Below, piece after piece: positions 16,175 through 24,875 of a DNA stretch of 64,000 nucleotides (positions are counted from its first letter, which is position 1; each line of letters opens with the position of its first letter). The notes beneath the pieces are model-generated. The model was not told the DNA's origin and searched no databases. It saw only the letters and a program-made list of their open reading frames with translations. A program made the translations under genes and the position numbers. The stretch covers positions 92,895-156,894 of the forward strand of contig NZ_JAKSXW010000146.1 of assembly GCF_022829405.1 (NCBI RefSeq). The letters run 5' to 3'. The DNA comes from Methylobacterium sp. J-076. Its GTDB lineage: Bacteria > Pseudomonadota > Alphaproteobacteria > Rhizobiales > Beijerinckiaceae.

Positions 16175-17347
16175 ATGAACAGCGCCGAGACGACACCCCA
16201 AGCGCTCATCGGCATGGTGGACAGGCTCATCGCCTTCGACACCGTCAGCGCGCGCAGCAACCTGTCGCTCATCGACGCCGTCGAGACCTTCGCCCGCGCG
16301 AGCGGGGCGGAGACCGACCGGGTCCCGGCGGCGGAGGGCGACAAGGCCGCGCTCTGGATCACCGTCGGCCCCGGAGACGGGCCGGGCTACGTGCTGTCCG
16401 GCCACAGCGACGTGGTGCCGGTGGACGGTCAGCCCTGGACGAGCGACCCGTTCCGGCTGACCGAGTGCGACGGGCGCCTCTACGGGCGCGGCACCTCGGA
16501 CATGAAGGGGTTCGTGGGCGTCTGCCTCGCGATGCTGCCCGAGATGGCGGCGGCCGGTCTGGCCCGCCCCCTCCACATCGCCCTCTCCTACGACGAGGAG
16601 GTGGGTTGCCTCGGCGTGCGCCCGCTGATCGCGCGGATGCGCGAGCGCGGCATCCGCCCCCTCGGCTGCTTCGTGGGCGAGCCGACGGAGATGGGGGTGA
16701 TCGTCGGCCACAAGGGCAAGTGCGCGGCCCGGGTCACGTTCCGGGGCCGCTCCTGCCACTCGGCCCTGGCTCCGCGCGGGGTCAACGCCGTGGAGTATGC
16801 CGCGCGCTTCATCGACCATGTTCGGTTGAGCGCCGAGGCCCTGGCCCGCGACGGCGCCCGCGACCCCCTCTACGACGTGCCCCACACCACCGGGCTCAGC
16901 AGCGTCGTCCGGGGCGGCACCGCCCTGAACATCGTGCCGGATACCTGCACCGTCGAGTTCGAATACCGCGCCATCGCGGCCGACGATGCGGGCGGGCTCG
17001 CCGCGGCGGCGTCCGCCTACGCCACCGGGGTGCTGGGGGCGGAGATGGCGGCGCGCGATCCCGCCTGCGGCGTCACCGTGGCGCCGCTGGTGGACTATCC
17101 AGGCCTCGACCTCGACCCGCGCTCGGACCTCGCGACCCTCGCCACGCGGCTCGCCGGGCGCGAGGGCCACGGCAAGGTCTCCTTCGGGACCGAGGCGGGC
17201 CTGTTCCAGGCCCTGGGCGGGGTGCCCTCCGTGGTGATCGGGCCCGGCTCGATCGAGCGGGCCCACAAGCCGGACGAGTATATCCGGCCGGACGAACTGG
17301 TGGACTGTGCGGGCTTCGTCCGGCGGCTGATCGCCGAGTCGCGCTGA
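16175..17347 (+). CDS. argE: Acetylornithine deacetylase (M20 family)
   Basis: Zinc-dependent deacylase of 390 residues that releases ornithine from N2-acetylornithine in arginine synthesis. M20 metal ligands and catalytic residues are all visible: His77 and Asp79 in GHSDVVPVDG, Asp109 in RGTSDMKG, the Glu pair 141-142 in YDEEVG, Glu169 in GEPTEM and the C-terminal His in ERAHKPDEY. The dimerisation domain lies between about 175 and 290. Length matches ArgE. The ATG at 16175 starts the conserved region; the frame is open much further upstream without homology. No arginine genes are adjacent. Confidence 0.92.
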   Translation: MNSAETTPQALIGMVDRLIAFDTVSARSNLSLIDAVETFARASGAETDRVPAAEGDKAALWITVGPGDGPGYVLSGHSDVVPVDGQPWTSDPFRLTECDGRLYGRGTSDMKGFVGVCLAMLPEMAAAGLARPLHIALSYDEEVGCLGVRPLIARMRERGIRPLGCFVGEPTEMGVIVGHKGKCAARVTFRGRSCHSALAPRGVNAVEYAARFIDHVRLSAEALARDGARDPLYDVPHTTGLSSVVRGGTALNIVPDTCTVEFEYRAIAADDAGGLAAAASAYATGVLGAEMAARDPACGVTVAPLVDYPGLDLDPRSDLATLATRLAGREGHGKVSFGTEAGLFQALGGVPSVVIGPGSIERAHKPDEYIRPDELVDCAGFVRRLIAESR

Positions 17348-17408
17348 GACGTCCGACCGGGGAGTCCGCGCCGACATCCGCCGCGGCGCTCGCGGAGACG
17401 GGGTCGGA

Positions 17409-18275
17409 TCACGACGGGCGAACCACCCTGCCCGACCTTTTCCGGCCGGACATGACGGTTTGCGAGCGCCCTGGGACGGCCGACCCGCCCGCCCCGGGCG
17501 GGAGCGCGACGGACCGGTTCATGCGGGGCGTGCGCCCGGTGGCCCGGCCTTGAGCACCCGCGCGGTCCTCCCGCCGGGTCACGTCGCCGAGGAAGGGGCC
17601 CGGGGCGCCGATTCGGGTCGCGATCCAGACCACGTGCCGCGGCCCGCTGTGGCCGCTGGCGGGGGTCCGCACCTCCTCGACGGCGAAGCCGAATCGCTTG
17701 AGCCGGGCCTTGAACCGCCGGTCCGGACTGTCCGACCAGACGCCGAGCACGCCGCCCGGCGTCAGGGCCCGGTGGGCGTGGGCGAGGCCCTGGCCGGTGT
17801 AGAGCGCGTCGTTCTCCCGCCGCACGAACCCTTCCGGCCCGTTGTCGACGTCGAGGAGGATCGCGTCCCACGTGTCCGGTTCGGACCCGATGAGGGCGCC
17901 GACATCGGTCTCTCGCAGCGCCACACGGGGATCGTCCAGGCACCCGGCGAACACGTCGGCCAACGGCCCCCTGGCCCAGCGCACCACGGAGGGGATCAGT
18001 TCGGCCACCACCACCTCCGCGTCCGGGCCGAGGCGGGCGAGCGCGGCGCGCAGGGTGAACCCCATGCCCAGGCCGCCGATCAGGATGCGGGGGGCAGGCC
18101 GGGGCGCGAGGCGCGCGCAGGCGAGGGCCGCCAGCGTCTCCTCCGAGGCGCCGCGGGTGTTGTTCATCAGCTCGATCGTGCCGACGACGATGGCGAATTC
18201 CCGCCCGCGCTGCATCAGGCGCAGGGCCGCACCGCCGCCTGGGATCGCGGCGGTGTCGAGGTGGATCCAGGAGAT
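17409..18275 (-). CDS. Spermidine synthase-like methyltransferase-fold protein, apparent ATC start
   Basis: Spermidine-synthase-superfamily protein of about 288 residues. Motif I is ILIGGLGMGFTLRAAL, followed by VVVAELIPSVVRW, ILLDVDNGPEGF with the catalytic-loop Asp, and GGVLGVWS. The first ATG in frame (18215) would cut off the conserved beginning SWIHLDTAAIPGGG. That beginning is encoded in frame and preceded by a perfect AAGGAGG (18288-18282), six bases before an ATC codon (18275-18273), where homologs have ATG. Either ATC is used as a rare start or the ATG was lost and the shorter form is made. The last 35 residues are a basic extension. It may be an aminopropyltransferase, but such short orphan members are often of unknown substrate. 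Confidence 0.78.
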   Translation of the reverse strand: MSWIHLDTAAIPGGGAALRLMQRGREFAIVVGTIELMNNTRGASEETLAALACARLAPRPAPRILIGGLGMGFTLRAALARLGPDAEVVVAELIPSVVRWARGPLADVFAGCLDDPRVALRETDVGALIGSEPDTWDAILLDVDNGPEGFVRRENDALYTGQGLAHAHRALTPGGVLGVWSDSPDRRFKARLKRFGFAVEEVRTPASGHSGPRHVVWIATRIGAPGPFLGDVTRREDRAGAQGRATGRTPRMNRSVALPPGAGGSAVPGRSQTVMSGRKRSGRVVRPS

Positions 18276-18425
18276 GGCGGGCCTCCTTCGATGGTCCGGC
18301 CCGCCGGCTCCGGCCGGTGCGCGGGCGGGGGATGCGCCCCGTGAGTAGACCTGCCCCGGCGCAAACGGGACAGGCTAAGCGCCGCAGAGGGTGTCGCGCG
18401 GGCCGCGAAGTCGATATCAGCGCGC

Positions 18426-18677
18426 ATGGCCAAGCGCATCAAATCCCCACCCAAGCTGCAGGGCTCCGTCCTGTTCGACGTCGTCTACGAGGATGGCAGC
18501 CGCGCCTCGAACCGCCGCGTGCCCGTCGAGATCCTCGGCGGGCTGGATGGCGACGAGCCCGCCCGGGCCCTCATCGCCTCCCAGGACGAGGAGATCGCCG
18601 CCAAGAGCGGACGCCCCGCACGGCAGATCGCGAGCGTGAGCCGCTCGCCGGCCGTGGCCCCCAAGGTCGACGCCTGA
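18426..18677 (+). CDS. Small conserved hypothetical protein
   Basis: Protein of 83 residues, basic at the N-terminus, with the segment SVLFDVVYEDGSRASNRRVP that looks like a short beta-hairpin, and a Lys/Ser-rich tail. No family name comes to mind. The ATG at 18426 is the only sensible start; the ribosome site is weak. It lies alone between two genes on the other strand. Confidence 0.55.
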   Translation: MAKRIKSPPKLQGSVLFDVVYEDGSRASNRRVPVEILGGLDGDEPARALIASQDEEIAAKSGRPARQIASVSRSPAVAPKVDA

Positions 18678-18821
18678 TCCGCACTCCGTCCGGATCGCCT
18701 CCTGCGGGCGTCCCGGCGGATTCGCGCCATCCTCTTCCCCGGCCCCTCACGCCGGAACCGGACCGTTCGCGGGGGGAGCACGCCGCCGCTGACGGTCCCG
18801 GCCCGAGCGCCTCGTGCGGCC

Positions 18822-20585
18822 TCACGCCGGGTGAAGCGGCCAGAACAGGGCGATGAGCGGCACGCCCAGGGTCAGCACGAGGATCGACATCGGCAGGCCG
18901 AGCCGGGCGTAATCGCCGAAGCGGTATCCCCCCGGCCCCATCACCAGCGTGTTGCACTGGTGGCCGATCGGCGTGAGGAAATCGCAGGCCGCACCCAGGG
19001 CGACCGCCATGAGGAACGGATCGGCGTTCAGGCCGAGCCGCTCGGCGAGCCGGGCCGCGATCGGCCCCATCACCAGCACCGTCGCGGCATTGTTCAGGAA
19101 CGGCGTCACCGCCATGGCCAGGACCAGGGTCGAGGCGAGCGCCGAGGTGGGCGACAGGTTCTGGACGGCCCGGGTCAGCCACCCCGCGATCAGGTCGGCC
19201 CCGCCCGTGGTGTTGATCGCCTCCGAGATCGGGATCAGGGCGCCGAGCAGGATGAGGACCGGCCATTCCACGGCGCCGTAGGCCTCGTGGGGCGTCATGC
19301 TGCGCAGGAGCAGGATCGCCACCACCGCCCCGAAGAAGGCCACCGCCACCGGGATGACATGGGCCGCCACCAGCCCCATCGCGCCGATCAGCACGAGGAC
19401 GGGCCACCAGCTCCGGTCGTTGCGGCCGAGCGCGATGGCCCGGGAGGCGAGCGGGAGCACCCGCAGGGTCCCCAGGGTCTCGGGGAGGGCCGCGGCCGGG
19501 CCGCGCATCACCACGACGTCGCCGGCCCGGAACCGGGTGGCGGCGAGCCGCCCCTCGATGCGCCGGCCCCGGCGGCTCACCGCCAGGACGTCGAGGGCAT
19601 GGCGCCCCTGCAGGTCGAGCTGGGACGGCGTATGGCCGACGAGGTCCGATTCCGCGGTGACGACCCCCTCCACCACGGCGGCGTCCCCGCCGGTCTCTCG
19701 GCCGGCGAGCTCCAGGCCCGCGCGGACGACGAAGCGTTCGAGGTCCCCCGGCTCGCCGCGCAACAGGAGGATGTCGTCCCCGGCGAGGCGGAAATCCGCC
19801 GTCGCCGGGTAGCGCCGGAAGCGCTCGCGGACGACGGTGGCGATCCGCACGCCGCCCTCGTCCAGGGCCTCCGCCTCCCCGATGGTCCGGCCGGCCACGG
19901 GGCTGCCCGCGGGCAGCCGCGCCTCCGTGGTGTAGCTCTCCAGGGTGAAGGCGGCGTCCAGGGCGGCCGCGGCCCGGCGGTCGCGCGGCAGCAGGCGCCA
20001 GCCCAGCGACAGGAACACGAACCCCGCCATTGCGATCGACAGCCCCACCGGGGTGTAGTCGAACATGCCGAACGGCTTGCCCACGAGATCGACCCTGATC
20101 TTGGAGACGATCACGTTGGGTGAGGTGCCCACCAGCGTGACGAGGCCGCCGATGAGCGAGGCGAAGGCCATCGGCATCAGCAGGGAGGACGGGGCGGTGC
20201 CCGTCCTGCGCGCGAGCTGCAGGGCGATCGGCATGAAGATGGCCAGCGCGCCGACGTTCTTCGTCACCATCGACAGCATCAGCACCCCGCCGACGAGAGC
20301 GGGGACCTGCGTCCGCGCCGTCCGCAGGTGCGGCATCACCGGGCGCATCAGGGTCTCGACGGCGCCCGAGCGGGCGATGGCCGCGGACAGGACGAGGGCG
20401 CAGCCGACGATGACGACGACGTCGTCCGAGAAGCCGGAGAACGCCTTGTCGGCCGGCACGAGACCGAGCCCGATCCCGGCCGCGAGGGCGGTCAGGGCGA
20501 CGAGGTCGTAGGGCAGGCGCCCCCAGACGAACGCCGTGATCGTGGCGCCGAGCAGGCCGAAGGCGAGCCCCTGGTCGAAAGTCAT
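18822..20585 (-). CDS. SLC13-family anion permease with TrkA-C domains
   Basis: Inner-membrane transporter of 587 residues of the SLC13/CitMHS type (sulfate or dicarboxylate with Na+ or H+). The N-terminal helices include the signature GTSPNVIVSK. Residues of about 215-375 form two cytoplasmic TrkA-C (RCK_C) domains (each with a GDDILLLRG/GDVVVMRG strand), and the C-terminal transport half ends with FLTPIGHQCNTLVMGPGGY. Members with inserted TrkA-C domains are common in bacteria, and their substrate is usually unproven. I use the ATG at 20585; an in-frame start at 20597 would add four residues. Stand-alone. Confidence 0.88.
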   Translation of the reverse strand: MTFDQGLAFGLLGATITAFVWGRLPYDLVALTALAAGIGLGLVPADKAFSGFSDDVVVIVGCALVLSAAIARSGAVETLMRPVMPHLRTARTQVPALVGGVLMLSMVTKNVGALAIFMPIALQLARRTGTAPSSLLMPMAFASLIGGLVTLVGTSPNVIVSKIRVDLVGKPFGMFDYTPVGLSIAMAGFVFLSLGWRLLPRDRRAAAALDAAFTLESYTTEARLPAGSPVAGRTIGEAEALDEGGVRIATVVRERFRRYPATADFRLAGDDILLLRGEPGDLERFVVRAGLELAGRETGGDAAVVEGVVTAESDLVGHTPSQLDLQGRHALDVLAVSRRGRRIEGRLAATRFRAGDVVVMRGPAAALPETLGTLRVLPLASRAIALGRNDRSWWPVLVLIGAMGLVAAHVIPVAVAFFGAVVAILLLRSMTPHEAYGAVEWPVLILLGALIPISEAINTTGGADLIAGWLTRAVQNLSPTSALASTLVLAMAVTPFLNNAATVLVMGPIAARLAERLGLNADPFLMAVALGAACDFLTPIGHQCNTLVMGPGGYRFGDYARLGLPMSILVLTLGVPLIALFWPLHPA

Positions 20586-20725
20586 CCGGTGATCCACGCG
20601 GTGCGGCGGCCGTATCGTGCCGCCCCGCCGCAGCTATCGGAAGCCTCCCCGCCGCGATAGACCGGCCCGGGGCGGGAGACCGCGGCGGGAGCGCACGCCG
20701 CCGTCCCTGTGGCGGAGCTGTCAGA

Positions 20726-21298
20726 ATGTCCGGTGTCCTCGACCGCCTTCGGGGCCTGATCGCCGAGCCGGCGCCCGCGCCCGAGGCCGCCGGAGGCGCG
20801 CCGTCCCACGAACCCGGCACGCGCCGGGACCGGGAGGCGACGCCGGCCGAGCGCCAGATCGCCGAGGCGATCGCCCAGAAGATGCTGCACGGCTGGCTGC
20901 AGAACCGGCACCAGACCCTGATGCCGCTCAGCGTGAACCTCGCCCTGCTCACGCCCGAGGCGCGGGGCCGGATCGCCCGCTTCGCCGCCCTCACCGCCAC
21001 GGCGGGGCCGGGCGACGGGGCCGCGGCGCGCCTTCGTTCCTGGATCGCGGCGACGGGGGGCGATGCCGACACCCTCGCGGCCTACGAGGCGGCCCTCCTC
21101 CGGCCCCCCGCCCTCGGCCCGACCCTCGCCGGGGTCGGATCGCCCGATTGTGCCGGCCTCGCCTACGTGCTCGCGCTCGTCGCCGCGCAGGAGGACGGGG
21201 GGGACGGGGCGGGCTACGCCTTCGCGCGGTACGTGGCCGAGCGGGTGGGGCTCCCCACCGCCGCCCGGCGGAGCGCGGAGCGCCGCTACGGCCGCTGA
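20726..21298 (+). CDS. Hypothetical alpha-helical protein
   Basis: Protein of 190 residues, helical and acidic/Ala-rich, without signal peptide or clear membrane span. Residues of about 42-85 contain the most specific-looking part (EAIAQKMLHGWLQNRHQTLM). I do not recognise the family; a TerB-like or DUF533-like helical bundle is possible. It is convergent with the CBS-domain gene: the stops abut at 21298/21299. Confidence 0.6.
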   Translation: MSGVLDRLRGLIAEPAPAPEAAGGAPSHEPGTRRDREATPAERQIAEAIAQKMLHGWLQNRHQTLMPLSVNLALLTPEARGRIARFAALTATAGPGDGAAARLRSWIAATGGDADTLAAYEAALLRPPALGPTLAGVGSPDCAGLAYVLALVAAQEDGGDGAGYAFARYVAERVGLPTAARRSAERRYGR

Positions 21299-21748
21299 TC
21301 AGGCCGGTTCTTCGGTGAGGGCGCGCAGGGCGGCCTGGACCGGCGGCTCGTCCACCAGCAGGCGGCGCGACAGGTCCGCGAGGGTGAGCCAGCCGACCAC
21401 GGTGCCGTCTTCGCCGGTGACGGCGAGGCGCCGCACGTAGTTGGCGGCCATCAGGTCCATGGCCGTGCGCAGCGTATCGGTCGGGCGGCAGGCGACGACC
21501 GGGCGGGACATCAGCTCGCGCACGCTCACCCCGGCCGGGTCGCGCCCCCGGGCCACGAGGCGGTAGAGGATGTCGCGGTCGGTGACGACGCCTTCGAGCC
21601 GCTCGGGCGTGCCGACGGGGAGCGCGCCGACCTCGATGTCGCCCATCAGCGTGGCGGCCTCCTGCGCCGTGGCGTCGGCCGCGATGAATTCGACGTCCGT
21701 CGCCATGACGTCGGACACCCGGGATGCCGTCTTGCCCGCATTCGCCAT
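21299..21748 (-). CDS. CBS-domain protein
   Basis: Protein of 149 residues made of two CBS domains in tandem: SDVMATDVEFIAADATAQEA... and SRPVVACRPTDTLRTAM..., each followed by the GVVTDRDI/GWLTLADL strand typical of the fold. Such stand-alone pairs bind adenosyl nucleotides such as AMP or ATP and act as energy or stress sensors. No enzyme or channel partner is adjacent. Confidence 0.88.
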   Translation of the reverse strand: MANAGKTASRVSDVMATDVEFIAADATAQEAATLMGDIEVGALPVGTPERLEGVVTDRDILYRLVARGRDPAGVSVRELMSRPVVACRPTDTLRTAMDLMAANYVRRLAVTGEDGTVVGWLTLADLSRRLLVDEPPVQAALRALTEEPA

Positions 21749-21823
21749 TCGGTCCCTCCCGGTCGTGCGACCGGCACCGGGTTACCTCCGCCGGTCGCCG
21801 GGCGATAGCGTGCCGCCCCGGAT

Positions 21824-23683
21824 TCAGGCCGCCGCCACCTCCGGCGCGGCCTCGCCCCAGTCGGCGCCCCATTCCTGCACGATGTGGCCGGGCGAGACCT
21901 CCCGGTGGAGCCGTTCCGGCGGCACGTAGTCCGGGGCGCGGATCGGGCTGCGGATCTCGGTATCCGCCAGGGCGTGCCGCGCCCGGCGCCGGGCCGGGTC
22001 GGGCACCGGGACGGCGGCCAGCAGCTTCTTCGTGTAGGGGTGCTGCGGGTTCCCGAAGACGGCGGCGCGGGGGCCGATCTCCACGATCTCGCCGAGATAC
22101 ATCACGGCGACGCGGTGGCTCACCCGCTCCACCACCGCCATGTCGTGCGAGATGAACAGGTAGGCGAGGCCCATCTCGGCCTGGAGGTCGAGCATCAGGT
22201 TCACCACCTGCGCCTTCACCGAGACGTCGAGCGCCGAGACCGCCTCGTCGGCGACGATCAGCCGGGGGCGTAGCGCCAGGGCGCGGGCGATGCAGATGCG
22301 CTGGCGCTGGCCGCCGGAGAACTCGTGCGGGAAGCGCCCGGCCGTCTCGGGCGAGAGACCCACGCGGGTGAGCAGGTCCTCCGCCCGCTGCCGGGCCTCC
22401 CGGCGGGAGGCGAGGCGGTTGATGAGCAGCGGCTCGGCCACCGCGGCGCCGACGCTCATGCGCGGATCGAGGCTGGCGAACGGATCCTGGAAGATCATCT
22501 GCATCCGCTGGCGGCGGCTGCGCAGGGTCTTGGCGTCGAGCCCCGTGATGTCCTCCCCGTCGAGGAGGACGGAGCCGGAAAGCGGCTCGACGAGGCGCAG
22601 GATCGAGCGGCCGGTGGTGGACTTGCCGCAGCCGGATTCCCCCACCAGCGCCAGGGTCTCCCCCGCGGCGAGGCTGAACGAGACCCGCTCCACCGCGTGG
22701 CACCGGCCGACGACCCGGCCGAACAGGCCGGCGCGGATCTCGAACCGGGTGGTCAGGTCGCGCACCTCGAGCACCGGGCGCTCGGCGGCCTTCACCGTGT
22801 CCGGGGTCTCGGGCGTCGCCTCAGCCGCTCCGGTGGTGCGGTCGATGACCGGGAAGCGCATCGGCCGGGCCCGGCCCGCCATGGCGCCGAGGCGCGGGAC
22901 GAAGGCCAGCAGCGCGCGGGTGTAGGGCTGCGCCGGCGCGGCGAAGATCCGCGCGGTGGGCCCGGCCTCCACGGCCCGGCCCCGGTACATCACCACCGTG
23001 CGGTCGGCGATCTCGGCCACCACCCCCATGTCGTGGGTGATGAACAGGACCGACATGCCTTCCTCGTCCTGAAGGCTCTTGATGAGGTCGAGGATCTGCG
23101 CCTGGATCGTCACGTCCAGCGCCGTGGTCGGCTCGTCGGCGATGAGGAGCTTGGGCCGGCAGGCCAGCGCCATGGCGATCATCACCCGCTGGCGCATCCC
23201 TCCGGAGAAGCGGTGCGGGTACTCGTGCAGCCGCGAGCGCGCCGCCGGGATCCGCACCTTGTCGAGCAGGCGCACCACCTCCGCCTCGGCCGCCGCCCGC
23301 GACAGGCCCCGGTGGCGGATCAGCGCCTCCGCGATCTGGAAACCGACCGTGAGGACCGGGTTCAGGGAGGTCATCGGCTCCTGGAAGATCATGGCGATGG
23401 AATCGCCCCGCACCCGGCGCATCTCGGCCTCGGAGGCGGTGAGCAATTCCCGCCCCTCGAAGCGCACGCTGCCGCCGATGCGGCTCGCGTCCCGGGGCAG
23501 CAGGCGCAGGACCGACAGGGCGCTGACGCTCTTGCCCGAGCCGGATTCACCCACCAGCGCCACGGTCTCCTTCGGCCCGATGTCGAAGGAGACGCCGTGC
23601 ACCACCTCCTGCCACCGCCCGTCCGAGCGGAAGGCGGCGGTGAGGTCGCGCACCGAGAGGATCGGGTCCGCCACGGGCATCAC
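21824..23683 (-). CDS. Peptide-type ABC importer, fused double ATPase
   Basis: Protein of 619 residues containing both ATP-binding cassettes of a peptide/nickel-class importer (DppD-DppF fused, like GsiA). First cassette: Walker A GESGSGKS, signature FSGGMRQR, Walker B LLIADEPTTALD. Second: GESGCGKST, FSGGQRQR, LIVADEAVSALDV. An oligopeptide-transporter C-terminal extension follows each cassette. It energises the permeases encoded upstream at 23943-25800 and is the last gene of the operon. A 260-base gap holding a palindromic element separates it from them, so its expression may be set apart. Confidence 0.93.
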   Translation of the reverse strand: MMPVADPILSVRDLTAAFRSDGRWQEVVHGVSFDIGPKETVALVGESGSGKSVSALSVLRLLPRDASRIGGSVRFEGRELLTASEAEMRRVRGDSIAMIFQEPMTSLNPVLTVGFQIAEALIRHRGLSRAAAEAEVVRLLDKVRIPAARSRLHEYPHRFSGGMRQRVMIAMALACRPKLLIADEPTTALDVTIQAQILDLIKSLQDEEGMSVLFITHDMGVVAEIADRTVVMYRGRAVEAGPTARIFAAPAQPYTRALLAFVPRLGAMAGRARPMRFPVIDRTTGAAEATPETPDTVKAAERPVLEVRDLTTRFEIRAGLFGRVVGRCHAVERVSFSLAAGETLALVGESGCGKSTTGRSILRLVEPLSGSVLLDGEDITGLDAKTLRSRRQRMQMIFQDPFASLDPRMSVGAAVAEPLLINRLASRREARQRAEDLLTRVGLSPETAGRFPHEFSGGQRQRICIARALALRPRLIVADEAVSALDVSVKAQVVNLMLDLQAEMGLAYLFISHDMAVVERVSHRVAVMYLGEIVEIGPRAAVFGNPQHPYTKKLLAAVPVPDPARRRARHALADTEIRSPIRAPDYVPPERLHREVSPGHIVQEWGADWGEAAPEVAAA

Positions 23684-23721
23684 TCCTGACTCAACATCGT
23701 GTTAAGGCGAGCCGCCCCCTC

Positions 23722-23873
23722 CCCCCTCTGCGGGGGACGGTGGCCCCCGATGGGGGTCGGGAGAGGGGAGCGACGGTCCAGGAACTGGCACCGGGCGTGT
23801 TCCATTCTGAACCGTCTCTCCCCTCTCCCCCCTCCCCCCCTGCTGCGCAGGGTACCCTCCCCCGCAGAGGGGG
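23722..23873. repeat. Palindromic intergenic element inside the ABC operon
   Basis: Nested inverted repeats: an outer pair (23722-23745 and 23851-23873, sharing CCCCCTCTGCGGGGGA) and an inner pair (23759-23777 and 23811-23829, 18 of 19 bases complementary, around GGGAGAGGGGAG/CTCCCCTCTCCC). The whole 150-base stretch can fold into one long hairpin. It encodes nothing and has no transposase. It resembles the mobile palindromic elements scattered between genes in many rhizobial-order genomes. Confidence 0.7.
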
Positions 23874-23942
23874 AAGGGACGCCGTGGTGCCGTCGTCGTC
23901 GTTCGCAATGACGGCCGGGGAGAGAGAGACGCTGCGCATCCG

Positions 23943-24875
23943 CTACAGCACCCGCCGCGGGTCGAGGGCGTCGCGCAGGCCGTCGCCGATGAAGTTGATC
24001 GAGAGCACGGTGAGGAAGATCGCCCCGCCGGGGAACAGCGCCCAGTGGGGGGCGACGTCGAGGTGGTCCTTGGCGTCGAACAGCAGCCGGCCCCAGGTGG
24101 GGATGTCGGGCGGGAAGCCGAGGCCCAGGAACGAGAGGGTCGATTCGGCGATGATTGCCGCCGAGACCTCGATGGAGGCCGCCACGATCACCGGCCCCAG
24201 CGCGTTCGGCAGGATGTGGCGGCGCACGAGGTGGAAGGGGCTAGCCCCCTGCGAGCGGGCGGCCTCCACGAACACCTTCTCGCGCAGGGTCAGGAACTGC
24301 GCCCGCACCAGTCGGGCGACGGGCATCCAGCGCAGGCCGCCGATCACCGCCACGATCATCAGGAACACGCCGCCCTGCGTGCCGAACACCGCCTTCAGGC
24401 TGTCCCGGAACAGGTAGATGATCAGCAGCAGCAGGGGCAGCTGCGGCAGGGACAGGAACAGGTCGGTCAGCCACATCAGCACCGGGTCGAGCAGCCGGCG
24501 CGACATGCCCGCCAGGGCGCCGACGACCACGCCGATCACGCACGCCACCGCCATGGCGGCGAAGCCCACCGCCAGCGAGATCCGCCCGCCGTAGATCATC
24601 CGGGCGAGGAGATCCTGGCCGAGGTCGTCGGTGCCGAACGGGTGGTCCCAGGACGGGCCCTGAAGCTGGGCCGCGAAGTCGATGTCGTCGATCGCCACCG
24701 GCCAGACGAGGCCGCCGACCAGCACCCCTGCCACCAGCACCGCGAGCACGGCGACGCTGACCAGGGCCAGCCGGTGCCGGCGGAAGCGCCGCCACGTCTC
24801 CCGGCCCGGCGAGGCCGGGGCGCGGGCGGGGGGCACCGCCTCAACGGAGGGCGATGCGAGGGTCGAGCCAGCCAT
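23943..24875 (-). CDS. Peptide-type ABC importer permease (DppC-like)
   Basis: Inner-membrane permease of 310 residues of the DppC/OppC type. A cytoplasmic N-terminus with WRRFRRHRLALVSVAVLAVL leads into the first span, then comes a periplasmic loop with HPFGTDDLGQDLLARMIYG and a transport core with the EAA-type loop EAARSQGASPFHLVRRHILPN. It pairs with the DppB-like permease, whose coding end overlaps its start by 35 bases. Confidence 0.93.
   Translation of the reverse strand: MAGSTLASPSVEAVPPARAPASPGRETWRRFRRHRLALVSVAVLAVLVAGVLVGGLVWPVAIDDIDFAAQLQGPSWDHPFGTDDLGQDLLARMIYGGRISLAVGFAAMAVACVIGVVVGALAGMSRRLLDPVLMWLTDLFLSLPQLPLLLLIIYLFRDSLKAVFGTQGGVFLMIVAVIGGLRWMPVARLVRAQFLTLREKVFVEAARSQGASPFHLVRRHILPNALGPVIVAASIEVSAAIIAESTLSFLGLGFPPDIPTWGRLLFDAKDHLDVAPHWALFPGGAIFLTVLSINFIGDGLRDALDPRRVL

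Noticed and set aside
23701..23900. CRISPR-like or tandem-repeat array in the ABC operon gap
   Set aside because: The repeats are inverted, not direct and regularly spaced; it is a palindromic element.
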